Below are positions 1 through 11,655 of a stretch of 64,000 bases of DNA, piece after piece. The position numbers and the translations under genes are program-made. Source of the stretch: Carpediemonas membranifera (lineage: Eukaryota; Fornicata); the NCBI GenBank assembly GCA_019828565.1, contig JAHDYR010000009.1:289647-353646 (forward strand), read 5' to 3'. How positions within the stretch are numbered: position 1 is the stretch's first letter; each line of letters starts with the position of its first letter. The notes beneath the pieces were generated by a model. That model had not been told where the DNA came from. It ran no database searches and saw only the letters and a program-made list of their open reading frames with translations.

Positions 1-789
1 AAGCCTGCCAATGTCCTATTGTTCAGCCAGGATGTCCCAATCAACGGTGTCGGCTTGACTGCGAAGATCTGCGACTTTGGTGTGTGCCACAAGAAGGAGA
101 AGGAGAAGGGGAGCAACGAGGGCTGGCCAACAGTATGCATCGGCACGCCGCACTACCAGTCCCCGGAGATGATCAGCGGCGAGCCAGTGGGCCCGAAGTC
201 AGACATATGGGCCCTGGGCGCATTGATGTTCGAGATGTGCAACCTGAAACCACCCTTCGACTCGAGCAACAAGTCCGCCATCGCTCTCATGGCCAACATC
301 ATGGACGGCAAGCACCGAGTGGTGTCCACGAAGTATTCCAAGTGGATGCGGCACATCATCCTCGACCTCATGCTCAACCCTGACCCCGCCAAGCGCCCCA
401 CAGCACACAGCTTCGCGGAGAGCATGGCTAAGCGTAGAGACGACCTGCTCTCCCGGCGACACACGCCGACTCAGGCCCGGCAGGTCCGGCCAAGGAGTGC
501 AGGGCCGGTGAAGGTTGGCGGGGCAGGGCCGGTGGGGCTCCGGCAAGGGGCGGGTGAGAAGAGGGCTGAGAGCAAGCCCGAGCACCGCAGCCACAGGCCG
601 GTGAACGTACCCCCGAGCGGGAGTCGGACTGACAGGCCCCGGGAGCGGCGGACCAAGTCGAACGTCGCAGAGTTTATTGCCCGGCAGAGGTCCGTGAGCC
701 AGGCATCGCTGCATGAGGACATCGGCGTGAGCATCTTCACTACCATCCCGGAGGATGTGCTCGAGGCCATGGAGAGTGAGAACGGGTGA
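1..789 (+). CDS. NEK-like Ser/Thr protein kinase, 5' truncated by window edge
   Basis: The reading frame is open from base 1 and begins inside the catalytic loop (KPANVLL, the end of an HRDLKPAN-type motif), so the N-lobe and the catalytic Asp lie upstream of the window. Visible next are the DFG motif (KICDFGV), a GTPHYQSPE activation segment/APE-equivalent, and a DIWALGALMFEM helix-F motif, which is the NEK-type pattern. The kinase fold ends near residue 145. It is followed by a basic, Arg/Pro/Ser-rich tail with no recognisable domain, ending at TGA 787-789. Kinase identity is certain. NEK assignment rests on the CxGTPxYxSPE signature and could also fit a related CAMK-like group. Confidence 0.85.
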   Translation, partial: KPANVLLFSQDVPINGVGLTAKICDFGVCHKKEKEKGSNEGWPTVCIGTPHYQSPEMISGEPVGPKSDIWALGALMFEMCNLKPPFDSSNKSAIALMANIMDGKHRVVSTKYSKWMRHIILDLMLNPDPAKRPTAHSFAESMAKRRDDLLSRRHTPTQARQVRPRSAGPVKVGGAGPVGLRQGAGEKRAESKPEHRSHRPVNVPPSGSRTDRPRERRTKSNVAEFIARQRSVSQASLHEDIGVSIFTTIPEDVLEAMESENG

Positions 790-1612
790 GGACGGTGTGT
801 TGATCATGGACGGGCGTTGACATGGTTGAAGTTACTCATATTGGTGGATAATAATAAAGGTAATGCTGACCCACTTTTTATTATTGGCGCTGATCCTCAG
901 TCAACATGGGTTCGAGGTCATTTGATCCAATCCGCCACAAGCCACACCCATGGACCTCGCTGTGAGTTGGCCTGACTTGAATGTGAATGCCGCACTTGCA
1001 AATAAGTGTTCAATGTCGACCGTGATCAAGATGGCCTCACCGAGTTCGGCGCCACTGAATTCGGATGACACTCAGCCAGAGGCTGTAAGTGGGGCAATAG
1101 CCTTAGATACGTCTAAAACAAAGATTGATGTGGTCATCTTTCATTCTGACACTCCGATGGGTCTACCCACAGTCGATATAGACAGACTAGACTCGACTTG
1201 ACTCGAGCCAACACCCCGCCACCATGAACAAGCCCTTCATCTCACCACTTGTGAGTTCATTCATCCATGAGTCTCAAGATGCGTGAACTCATTCCAATGA
1301 AATCAGGGGTTGACTATACTCCAACCTCATGAATTCAGCGCTGGCTATTCAAATGTTCTGACCGAGTCAGCCTCGTCTTCTGGCAAGCCGTGGCTCTGAC
1401 TGCACACTTGTTCCAGGATAGGGCCCGAGCTGGTCGACCATGGGCATGGGTTTGTTTCCTTTCCATGCGACCAAGCGGCTCTGACAGAAGAGCAGCATTG
1501 TCAGTCACGCATGTGCTTCATTGCTTCACGCATCTGCGTCCAGTTGCCCTGGCTCGAACTTCACCCCCGACAGGATGACGGCCTCATTTCGAGCAAATTC
1601 TCGAACCCGATA
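790..1612. other. Intergenic stretch, no convincing gene
   Basis: This 0.8-kb gap separates the kinase and the repeat protein. The short open frames at 950-1201 and 1390-1578 have no domain features and lack the GC3-rich codon pattern of the neighbouring genes. An AT-rich patch near 840-885 could hold the kinase 3' end. Nothing else is supported. Confidence 0.4.
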
Positions 1613-4600
1613 ATGAAGCCAGAAGCCACCACGGAGAGCATTGGTGGCGCATTAGAGAACAACAGAGCAGAAAGTGATAGAACAAGGTCTGAAATCGGCG
1701 ATATACCCGCTAGCGTGCAGGATTCAACGATCCTACCTGATACCAACGCTACAGAGCAGGAAGAGAAGCAGAACCGCGCGCACGAGCTATTACAGAAGGC
1801 TACACATCATTCCCGCGCCGGCGATCATTCTCGTGCGAAAACCTTTGCTTTGAAGGCGATCGCTCTCCTTGAAGAGACAGATTTCCACGTCGAGCTCGCT
1901 GTAGCGCACCACAACCTCGCCGTGGAGCACGAGTTTCTCAAGGCGTACCATCAGGCAATAGACGAGTACGACAAGTGTGCCAGGATCCTCCACAAGCACA
2001 CGGACGTCACCGACGACGTTCCCGCCCAGTTGCTGCAGGCAAGGAAGGATGCAAGAGCACTGCTGCTGTCCAAGATCACATACACAGGCCCAGCACGGCG
2101 AGCGAAGTCACCCGACCAGACACAGAAACCGTCGAGCTATGGCTTGAAGCGGATGACCGTGCAGCACAAGGTGGTGAGGTCAGCAAAGGCCAGGCCTGGG
2201 TCAACTATCAAGCCGACTCGACCCAGCAGCGGGGGTAGGCCAAGACCACCGAGGACCAAGCGCTCACTCACCCCGGTCCAGGGGTTCTTCGACTCGAACC
2301 CGACTCTGGCCCGTTTCCAGCTGTCGACCAAGCAGACGCCGACCCCGACTGGGCGGAAGTTTGCATTCCCACTGGCTAAGGGTAGCTCTTACGAGCCGCA
2401 GAAGGCGTTTGACGTTACCGTGCCGCTGAATGTGAGTTTGCCAAAAATTGATCGGACGCCGAAGAAAAGTACCGTCAGAAAGCCAGCTACAGCTGGAGCT
2501 AATGGACGAGCTGGCCGTGCGTTACCCAGCGTGCCTAGACGATCGAATGGAGAGCCCGATGAGAACTTCCCAACCCCCAAACCAGTGCTTATTGGGAGAA
2601 AGACTCCAATCAAAGTCAGGGCATGCTCGCCAGTCGTCAGAGACCGTCTTAAGGCCCAACACGAGAGAATAGAGGCCGAGCTCGAATACGGTGAAGAGGA
2701 GCCCCAAGATGATTTGACTGCGTCATTTGATAATTCCCCGAGACCACTCACCGCCTCCCCCGGCACTCCAGTACCGTTGACGAGCGATCGCCCAAGTTTG
2801 AAGGGGACGCCGGTTACTGATTCAGACGCTGATGACAAGTTCACATGGACGACCACAATTAGTGATGTAAGGGAGGGAGCTGAGACTCCGGATAGACTCA
2901 ACAGATTGCCGGAGATTGGAGAAGTGACATCGTCGGTCATTGAATCTGATTTCGAGACTGAGGACGAGTTTTCTGAAGGGATGAGGCAGACACCGCACTT
3001 TGAGGGGCAGTTTGAGCTCAACTTCGAGCGGGTAGCCGAGGGGTACGACCTGGGTGACGCCGACGAGAAGATCGAAGCTGACGCTGAGCAGGCCGACGCC
3101 GACGAGAAGATCGAGGCCGACTCCGACGAGAAGATCGAAGCTGACGCTGAGCAGGCCGACGCCGACGAGAAGATCGAAGCTGACGCTGAGCAGGCCGACG
3201 CCGACGAGAAGATCGAAGCTGACGCTGAGCAGGCCGACTCCGACGAGAAGATCGAAGCCGACGCCGACGAGAAGATCGAGGCCGACGCTGAGCAGGCCGA
3301 CGCCGACGAGAAGATCGAAGCTGACGCTGAGCAGGCCGACGCCGACGAGAAGATCGAGGCCGACTCCGACGAGAAGATCGAAGCTGACGCTGAGCAGGCC
3401 GACGCCGACGAGAAGATCGAGGCCGACGCTGAGCAGGCCGACTCCGATGAGAAGATCGAAGCCGACTCCGACGAGAAGATCGAAGCTGACGCTGAGCAGG
3501 CCGACTCCGACGAGAAGATCGAAGCCGACTCCGACGAGAAGATCGAAGCTGACGCTGAGCAGGCCGACTCCGACGAGAAGATCGAAGCCGACTCCGACGA
3601 GAAGATCGAAGCTGACGCTGAGCAGGCCGACGCCGACGAGAAGATCGAGGCCGACTCCGACGAGAAGATCGAAGCTGACGCTGAGCAGGCCGACTCCGAC
3701 GAGAAGATCGAAGCTGACGCTGAGCAGGCCGACGCCGACGAGAAGATCGAAGCTGACGCTGAGCAGGCCGACGCCGACGAGAAGATCGAAGCCGACTCCG
3801 ACGAGAAGATCGAAGCTGACGCTGAGCAGGCCGACTCCGACGAGAAGATCGAAGCTGACGCTGAGCAGGCCGACTCCGACGAGAAGATCGAAGCTGACGC
3901 TGAGCAGGCCGACTCCGACGAGAAGATCGAAGCCGACTCCGACGAGAAGATCGAAGCTGACGCTGAGCAGGCCGACTCCGACGAGAAGATCGAAGCCGAC
4001 TCCGACGAGAAGATCGAAGCTGACGCTGAGCAGGCCGACTCCGACGAGAAGATCGAAGCTGACGCTGAGCAGGCCGACTCCGACGAGAAGATCGAGGCCG
4101 ACTCCGACGAGAAGATCGAAGCTGACGCTGAGCAGGCCGACTCCGACGAGAAGATCGAAGCCGACTCCGACGAGAAGATCGAGGCCGACGCTGAGCAGGC
4201 CGACTCCGACGAGAAGATCGAAGCCGACTCCGACGAGAAGATCGAAGCTGACGCTGAGCAGGCCGACGCCGACGAGAAGATCGAAGCCGACTCCGACGAG
4301 AAGATCGAAGCTGACGCTGAGCAGGCCGACGCCGACGAGAAGATCGAGGCCGACGCTGAGCAGGCCGACTCCGATGAGAAGATCGAAGCCGACTCCGACG
4401 AGAAGATCGAAGCTGACGCTGAGCAGGCCGACTCCGACGAGAAGATCGAGGCCGACTCGACGAGAAGATCGAAGCTGACGCTGAGCAGGCCGACGCCGAC
4501 GAGAAGATCCGAAGCCGACTCCGACGAAGATCGAAGCTGACGCTGAGCAGGCCGACGCCGACGAGAAGATCGAGGCCGACTCCGACGAGAAGATCGAAGC

Positions 4601-7600
4601 TGACGCTGAGCAGGCCGACGCCGACGAGAAGATCGAGGCCGACTCCGACGAGAAGATCGAAGCTGACGCTGAGCAGGCCGACGCCGACGAGAAGATCGAG
4701 GCCGACTCCGACGAGAAGATCGAAGCTGACGCTGAGCAGGCCGACGCCGACGAGAAGATCGAAGCCGACTCCGACGAGAAGATCGAAGCTGACGCTGAGC
4801 AGGCCGACTCCGACGAGAAGATCGAGGCCGACTCCGACGAGAAGATCGAAGCTGACGCTGAGCAGGCCGACGCCGACGAGAAGATCGAAGCTGACGCAAA
4901 GATCGAAGCTGACGCTGAGCAGGCCGACGCCGACGAGAAGATCGAGGCCGACTCCGACGAGAAGATCGAAGCTGACGCTGAGCAGGCCGACGCCGACGAG
5001 AAGATCGAGGCCGACTCCGACGAGAAGATCGAAGCTGACGCTGAGCAGGCCGACGCCGACGAGAAGATCGAAGCCGACTCCGACGAGAAGATCGAAGCTG
5101 ACGCTGAGCAGGCCGACGCCGACGAGAAGATCGAGGCCGACGCTGAGCAGGCCGACGCCGACGAGAAGATCGAAGCTGACGCTGAGCAGGCCGACGCCGA
5201 CGAGAAGATCGAAGCTGACGCTGAGCAGGCCGACGCCGACGAGAAGATCGAGGCCGACGCTGAGCAGGCCGACGCCGACGAGAAGATCGAAGCTGACGCT
5301 GAGCAGGCCGACTCCGACGAGAAGATCGAAGCCGACTCCGACGAGAAGATCGAAGCTGACGCTGAGCAGGCCGACGCCGACGAGAAGATCGAGGCCGACT
5401 CCGACGAGAAGATCGAAGCTGACGCTGAGCAGGCCGACTCCGACGAGAAGATCGAGGCCGACTCCGACGAGAAGATCGAAGCTGACGCTGAGCAGGCCGA
5501 CTCCGACGAGAAGATCGAAGCTGACGCTGAGCAGGCCGACTCCGACGAGAAGATCGAAGCCGACTCCGACGAGAAGATCGAAGCTGACGCTGAGCAGGCC
5601 GACGCCGACGAGAAGATCGAGGCCGACGCTGAGCAGGCCGACGCCGACGAGAAGATCGAAGCTGACGCTGAGCAGGCCGACTCCGACGAGAAGATCGAAG
5701 CCGACTCCGACGAGAAGATCGAAGCTGACGCTGAGCAGGCCGACGCCGACGAGAAGATCGAGGCCGACGCTGAGCAGGCCGACTCCGACGAGAAGATCGA
5801 AGCCGACTCCGACGAGAAGATCGAGGCCGACGCTGAGCAGGCCGACTCCGATGAGAAGATCGAGGCCGACTCCGACGAGAAGATCGAAGCTGACGCTGAG
5901 CAGGCCGACTCCGACGAGAAGATCGAAGCCGACTCCGACGAGAAGATCGAGGCCGACGCTGAGCAGGCCGACTCCGATGAGAAGATCGAAGCCGACTCCG
6001 ACGAGAAGATCGAAGCTGACGCTGAGCAGGCCGACTCCGACGAGAAGATCGAAGCCGACTCCGACGAGAAGATCGAAGCTGACGCTGAGCAGGCCGACTC
6101 CGACGAGAAGATCGAAGCCGACTCCGACGAGAAGATCGAAGCTGACGCTGAGCAGGCCGACTCCGACGAGAAGATCGAAGCCGACTCCGACGAGAAGATC
6201 GAAGCTGACGCTGAGCAGGCCGACGCCGACGAGAAGATCGAAGCCGACTCCGACGAGAAGATCGAAGCTGACGCTGAGCAGGCCGACTCCGACGAGAAGA
6301 TCGAAGCCGACTCCGACGAGAAGATCGAAGCTGACGCTGAGCAGGCCGACTCCGACGAGAAGATCGAAGCTGACGCTGAGCAGGCCGACGCCGACGAGAA
6401 GATCGAAGCTGACGCTGAGCAGGCCGACGCCGACGAGAAGATCGAGGCCGACGCTGAGCAGGCCGACGCCGACGAGAAGATCGAAGCTGACGCTGAGCAG
6501 GCCGACTCCGACGAGAAGATCGAAGCCGACTCCGACGAGAAGATCGAGGCCGACGCTGAGCAGGCCGACTCCGACGAGAAGATCGAAGCCGACTCCGACG
6601 AGAAGATCGAAGCTGACGCTGAGCAGGCCGACTCCGACGAGAAGATCGAAGCTGACGCTGAGCAGGCCGACGCCGACGAGAAGATCGAAGCTGACGCTGA
6701 GCAGGCCGACGCCGACGAGAAGATCGAGGCCGACTCCGACGAGAAGATCGAAGCTGACGCTGAGCAGGCCGACGCCGACGAGAAGATCGAGGCCGACGCT
6801 GAGCAGGCCGACTCCGACGAGAAGATCGAAGCCGACTCCGACGAGAAGATCGAGGCCGACGCTGAGCAGGCCGACTCCGACGAGAAGATCGAAGCCGACT
6901 CCGACGAGAAGATCGAAGCTGACGCTGAGCAGGCCGACGCCGACGAGAAGATCGAGGCCGACTCCGACGAGAAGATCGAAGCTGACGCTGAGCAGGCCGA
7001 CTCCGACGAGAAGATCGAGGCCGACTCCGACGAGAAGATCGAAGCTGACGCTGAGCAGGCCGACGCCGACGAGAAGATCGAAGCCGACTCCGACGAGAAG
7101 ATCGAAGCTGACGCTGAGCAGGCCGACTCCGACGAGAAGATCGAAGCCGACTCCGACGAGAAGATCGAAGCTGACGCTGAGCAGGCCGACTCCGACGAGA
7201 AGATCGAAGCCGACTCCGACGAGAAGATCGAAGCTGACGCTGAGCAGGCCGACTCCGACGAGAAGATCGAAGCCGACTCCGACGAGAAGATCGAAGCTGA
7301 CGCTGAGCAGGCCGACGCCGATGAGAAGATCGAAGCCGACTCCGACGAGAAGATCGAAGCTGACGCTGAGCAGGCCGACGCCGACGAGAAGATCGAGGCC
7401 GACGCTGAGCAGGCCGACTCCGACGAGAAGATCGAAGCCGACGCTGAGCAGCCCCTCCACCCACGCATCCTACAGGTGGACGGCAGCCCGACCCGCATCT
7501 ACAGCGACCACATCACGAGCACCATCAAGCTCACCGCCGCAGTCGGCACCGCCATCACCCAGGCCGAGCAGGCCGCAGAGCAGGCCGAGGCCATGACGAG

Positions 7601-7886
7601 GAAGCTGTCGCACCCCGCCTTCCCCACCCGATCCTACTTCCTCCCCGCTGCTGACGAGAACGCCGGTAACCACGGAGTCAATGCGGAGTCCCCCGAGCCT
7701 AGTGCCTCAGTGCTCAGTGGCCGGAGCTCCACGATGAGCCAGCACGAGGGATCTCAGTTCATCAAGGACCAGATCCGAAAGACACTCACCAATGCTGACA
7801 AGCTGCTTGAAGGGACTGACGCCAAGGTCACATGGGGCCGGAGTATCGCTGTGCCGCCCCTGCCTGGAAGACTCACTGTTGATTAG
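1613..7886 (+). CDS. TPR-like protein with giant acidic tandem-repeat domain (frame broken by small indels)
   Basis: I chose ATG 1613 (MKPEATTES) although the frame is open from 1511. Residues about 50-130 look like TPR helices (RAHELLQKA, AKTFALKAIALLEE, HHNLAVEHEFLKAYHQAIDEYDKC). A basic Ser/Pro-rich segment follows, then from about 3052 an array of DSDEKIEA and DAEQADADEKIEA units to about 7449. The unique C-terminal tail (about 145 residues, Ala/Gln-rich helix then QFIKDQIRKTLTNADKLLEG) ends at TAG 7884-7886. As given, the frame stops at 4538-4540, because a C is missing near 4457, a C is added near 4510 and AG is missing near 4528. The repeat frame then resumes and runs open to the tail. 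I treat it as one gene of roughly 2,090 residues. Function is unknown; an acidic scaffold or cytoskeleton-binding role is only a guess. Confidence 0.75.
3052..7449 (+). repeat. Coding minisatellite, 24-bp and 39-bp units
   Basis: Tandem array about 4.4 kb long inside the preceding gene. Two unit types are mixed: 24 bp (8 codons, ADSDEKIE) and 39 bp (13 codons, ADADEKIEADAEQ). They often alternate as a 63-bp higher-order unit. Variation is mostly at a few sites (tcc/gcc, gaa/gag, gct/gcc). One odd unit at about 4892-4906 (GACGCAAAG) is shortened in frame. Unit lengths are multiples of three, so unit gain or loss keeps the frame. All three minus-strand frames are also mostly free of stops, which creates long false antisense ORFs. 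Confidence 0.95.
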
Positions 7887-9637
7887 ACGTGCATTTTACT
7901 TATTTTACTCTTTTTTAAAGATCTCTCTTTCCTTCCTGAACGGGTCGTTGGAGACAGTGGAGGTGATACTGGCTGGTCAACTGGAGTCAAAGTCGCTTGT
8001 GGAGTTTTTACACGAGCACCAGAGCATTGCGTTTGAACATCAATCCAGGGTGGTCTGGTCGTGGAACCCATCAAATCTAGTCTTGACCAGTGGAGACGGC
8101 TACTAGGACTGTTGATGGGATCACTCGGCCGGGCCAACCATGACTCAGGTTGCTGTGCCTGTGAATGTCCTTGCTCTTGGCAATGTCCTTGTTCCTGGCG
8201 TTGCATTGCTCAAATGTCGACCATCCGTGAATCCGATGAGGTCAACCTGTCAAAGTACCACTAATGAGTGCGTGGCATTGGGCCAGCGCGAGCGTGGTGT
8301 TATTTATTTATGAAGACCTGCATTTACAGGCCAGGACTGCGTGCAGCTGGGGCGAGAGGCGACGCGGGCCATGATGATCAGAGACAAGGCTCTTGGAAAT
8401 CTTTATCCCACGCCCCGTACTCCTGTCCCGATATTCACTCACGTAGACGCGGCTATCCATGGGAAAGGCTGCACCTGGATCAGGGAAGGGGGTCTGCAGT
8501 ACAGTCGGGCAGAGTCGTCACTCCGGCCGGGTCGACGTTACCAGGCAATTCACAAAAGACGTCCCGTTTATCCAACGTTCCATTCGCTGATGAGTTGTTA
8601 AAGGGAGCGTTAGTCGACCCGTTGGCGGCGCTGTAGGGCGTCTTCCGACCTCATTCATTGCTTACATGCAACTTCTCATGCGTGGCCACCCAACCCGCGG
8701 CAACCCTTTGCCCAGCCGACGTCACCATCAGTCATCACACTGCCAAGGAACAATATCCAAGCCACGTTCCTCCCGCCAAGGTGATCTTCCTTTTTTTCGC
8801 GCATTTTTTCTCACAACTCATCATGGCATGGTTGTGTGAATTGTGTGAACTCGCGATTCATGCAGTTAGTGATGCTGATTTCGTACTCTTTCTCTCTTCT
8901 ACACGTCTAGATCGCATTTATTCTCGCTATCTTTGTTTCGGTCTCTCCACGGTGCCGAACTAAACAACATCAATCAGGTGCGCCGACGGGACCCTGGAGC
9001 GGCAACAAGGTAAGTCCGCCACCATCATATGATGTCAGAATCCTAGCTGTGCGCCACGGCGTCTTCGGACCCGTGGGATTGCATTGGCCTCTGGCCCTTG
9101 CTGCACACCGGGACAGCCGCGCCACTTTGTACGGCGTGGAACCCGAGTTAGTGCTAGGAACGTGTGGATAGTATGAGACTACCGCGCGACATCAGATGGA
9201 CCTGGGACATTGAGCCTAGATGATACACTTGGACAACCCCGCAGCTGCTGGGACTGGCGAGTGTATGCGGGAGGGCAGCCCGCGGCGTGGAGCCCCCATT
9301 GGAGTCATACCCATGGGGGGTCATTTTCGTCCGAAATCCAGCACGCCAACTCTCTGCCCGGCTTCAGCAAGTCTGCCGTGAAGTAACAACGAGTCATGAT
9401 ATGTGCTATCGCCACGACGACAATGCGGAGTCATTTATCTCTCTAAAGATGATGTTACAGCAGAGACCACCATCAGCCCGAGCGACCAGCGACCCCTTTG
9501 AAACGCCCATAAACGCTGTATTTATGGCGTGCAATGCTGTTTCGCAGGTCTGCGGTGCCAGGAGAGCGTAGCTTAAGGTGCCTCGCCTGAGTCGAGAAGT
9601 CACCATTTTTCGTTTTCCAGAGTGCTGGAAAGCTCGA
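7887..9637. other. Long intergenic region, no supported gene
   Basis: About 1.75 kb. Several short frames exist (for example 8268-8636 and 8658-8963) but none shows a domain, consistent codon bias or a usable splice structure. T-rich patches at 7900-7925 and 8787-8815, and a TATTTATGG element near 9518, could be the 3' end of the repeat gene and the 5' region of the kleisin gene. No tRNA or rRNA signal was seen. Confidence 0.35.
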
Positions 9638-11436
9638 ATGTTTGTCTCGACACCGAAGAACATCCAAGTTGTATTCAGAGCTGGTGCTACCAAGCTGGAC
9701 AACAAGGATATGGCCTACGTGAACAAGATCAACCAGGAGAAGTCTAAGAAATCCTTCTTCGACCGTGTGCTGTTCGTATCTCTCGTTTCAAGCCTTATTA
9801 AGCGACGAATTTGCCAAGATGGAGCGTGATCTCGGCCTTGCACAGCAAGCTACGATGCTGCTCGGCATGGCTCGCGTGCACCACCGAAACACCGAGGATC
9901 TCGCCAGTATGTGCCTACCACCACCAAGCTCACACAGAAGACTCCAATGCCGCTCTCCGCAGAGCTCTCATAGGCGACCAGAACAAGAGGAAGCAGAAGA
10001 AAAAGGCCGCTGTGCTTATTGAGAAGGCTGCCGACGAGCTGTTCGAGTTGATGGATGATGGCATCGACGACCTCAGCGCCTTCGCCAATGCCGGCGACGA
10101 GGTGTACCACGGATTTGCCGCAACAATGCTCAGCTCAAACTACAACGACAAGACGCAAAACACTTCTTCTTTCAGCGCCACTGACCAGAACCCCGGCGCT
10201 GTCCACCAGAGGCTGTACGAGGATTCCATCAACAGACCTAACTTCGATCTCCACGGGGCTGAGCGCGAGTTCGAGGAGGAGGCTGCCCGTTCCACTGTTG
10301 GCGATGATGAGTACGTCAACGACTTCCTCAACGACCAGATAGACGGTATGGATGACCTCGATATGGTTGGCGGAATGGCCGATCTAGGCGATTTCGGGGA
10401 CGCAAACCCCCTGAGCGGTGGTTTCGAGGACCCCGACGCTGATGATGGCACGCAGCCTCTTCCTGCAGAACTTCAGTCCGATGGCGAGGCCGGCGATGGT
10501 GAGGCACCGGCGGCTAAACCTGCGCAAAAGAAGAAGAAGCCTGCCAAGAAGAAGGGGAAGGTGACCAAGGACAAGGCGATCAGCCTGACAGACGCCGAGT
10601 TCCGGTACCAGCTCGCCCACTCCCATCTGACGACGGTGCGGCGCCCCACCATCCTCGACTATGACCCTTTCATCGAGGACAGTGGAGACCTCGTGCCCCT
10701 CGAGTATGACGACTGGCTGCACAACAAGCTCGTGGCCCGGATGATCGCGTTGCATGACCAGCAGGCCGAGCCCAAGATCAAGAGCACCAAGAAGAAAACT
10801 CAGAAGGACAACGGCGAAGTTGCCGCCGGGGAGCTTTCGGAGGACGCCGCGCTCGACGAGATCTTCGGTGCCGCTGCCGTCGACGGCCCCGATGCCGTCC
10901 AGGACTTCGACCTCCCCGAGGACGACTTTGGCGGCTTTGCCCCAGCGATGGACGAGCCTGACTTCGAGGACAACGGCCTCCAGCCCCTGCCCCGCACTGA
11001 ACGCCCGGCCCCGGGCATGTTTACTGATGATGATCTCAAGGCGATGCCTCTGCCCGTGGCGACAACTGTCTTGAGCGATAAGGCGTTCCTCCGGTATGCT
11101 AATGTTGTTGAGACGGAGGACAAGGCAATGGCTGCGGAGATCCAGGAGCGTGTGATGGAGAACGAGGGCAAGAACAAGCGCCATGAGGATGACCGGGCCG
11201 GCATGTACATCGCCGCCGTGGTGAACAGTCTGAAGGATGGCGAGGCGGTCGAGATCGAGAAGATCATCCGCCGCGACGAGATGAAGGTGACCTCTAAGGA
11301 GCAGGCCCAAGACAAGCGCCATGCGACGGCCGTGCTGTTCATGCAGTCACTTCATCTCATCCGTGATGGCACCGTCGGGTACGAGCAGGGGAAGGGGCTC
11401 AGCATGAAGCTCAAGCGGAAAGCAGCCAATATGTAA
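9638..11436 (+). CDS. Kleisin, SCC1/RAD21/REC8-like cohesin subunit
   Basis: Kleisins bridge the SMC heads of cohesin. After splicing, the N-terminal region reads LLGMARVHHRNTEDLA then KDSNAALRRAL, matching the conserved RAD21/REC8 N-terminal helix (LLGxxRIYxRKxxYLLxDCNEAL). The junction uses an intron at 9907-9937. Long acidic linkers follow, with a KKKKPAKKK basic patch. The last 70 residues (VNSLKDGEAVEIEKI to AVLFMQSLHLIRDG) resemble the C-terminal winged helix that binds SMC1. An upstream 28-bp intron (9765-9792) is needed to connect MFVSTPKN...SKKSFFD to LLSDEFAKMERDL; its ends are weak, so the N-terminus is uncertain. The stop TAA overlaps a TGTAAAC element (11432-11438). Family certain enough; mitotic versus meiotic paralogue not decided. 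Confidence 0.7.
9907..9937 (+). other. 31-bp spliceosomal intron in kleisin gene
   Basis: It starts GTATGTGCC and ends CTCACACAG. Removing it joins frame 0 to frame 1 in mid-motif and restores the kleisin N-terminal helix. Confidence 0.75.
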
Positions 11437-11655
11437 ACGGTGGGAGACTTGGATGAGACCATCGCCCTTGCCGTTGCACCATGGGCTGTCACCCCAAGGC
11501 CAGTGCCACTTCCAGATGTCGCCGACTGGGACCTAGCGCGACCTCTTCAACCCTTGTCTGGGCGTGTGGGTGTACAGCATGGCCGTCGTCTGAGTTGATT
11601 CGGATGACTGCAAGATTTCCGAGATCGATCGTATCGATCACAGTTTCTTCAACGC

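Noticed and set aside
950-1201. 83-codon ORF in the first intergenic region
   Set aside because: Short, no domain, and codon use is unlike the neighbours.
2389-7498. Three minus-strand ORFs of 1,480-1,691 codons across the repeat array
   Set aside because: They are products of a stop-free repeat whose units are multiples of three; the plus frame has the unique N- and C-terminal domains.
5851-7596. Arg/Thr/Pro-rich plus-strand ORF in the repeat array
   Set aside because: It is the same repeats in a shifted frame, and it runs out of frame with the conserved C-terminal tail.
9638-9764. Resemblance of AGATKLDNKDMAYVNKINQEK to the N-terminus of DNA polymerase kappa
   Set aside because: Short, unverified match and no polymerase domain follows; the frame leads into a kleisin.
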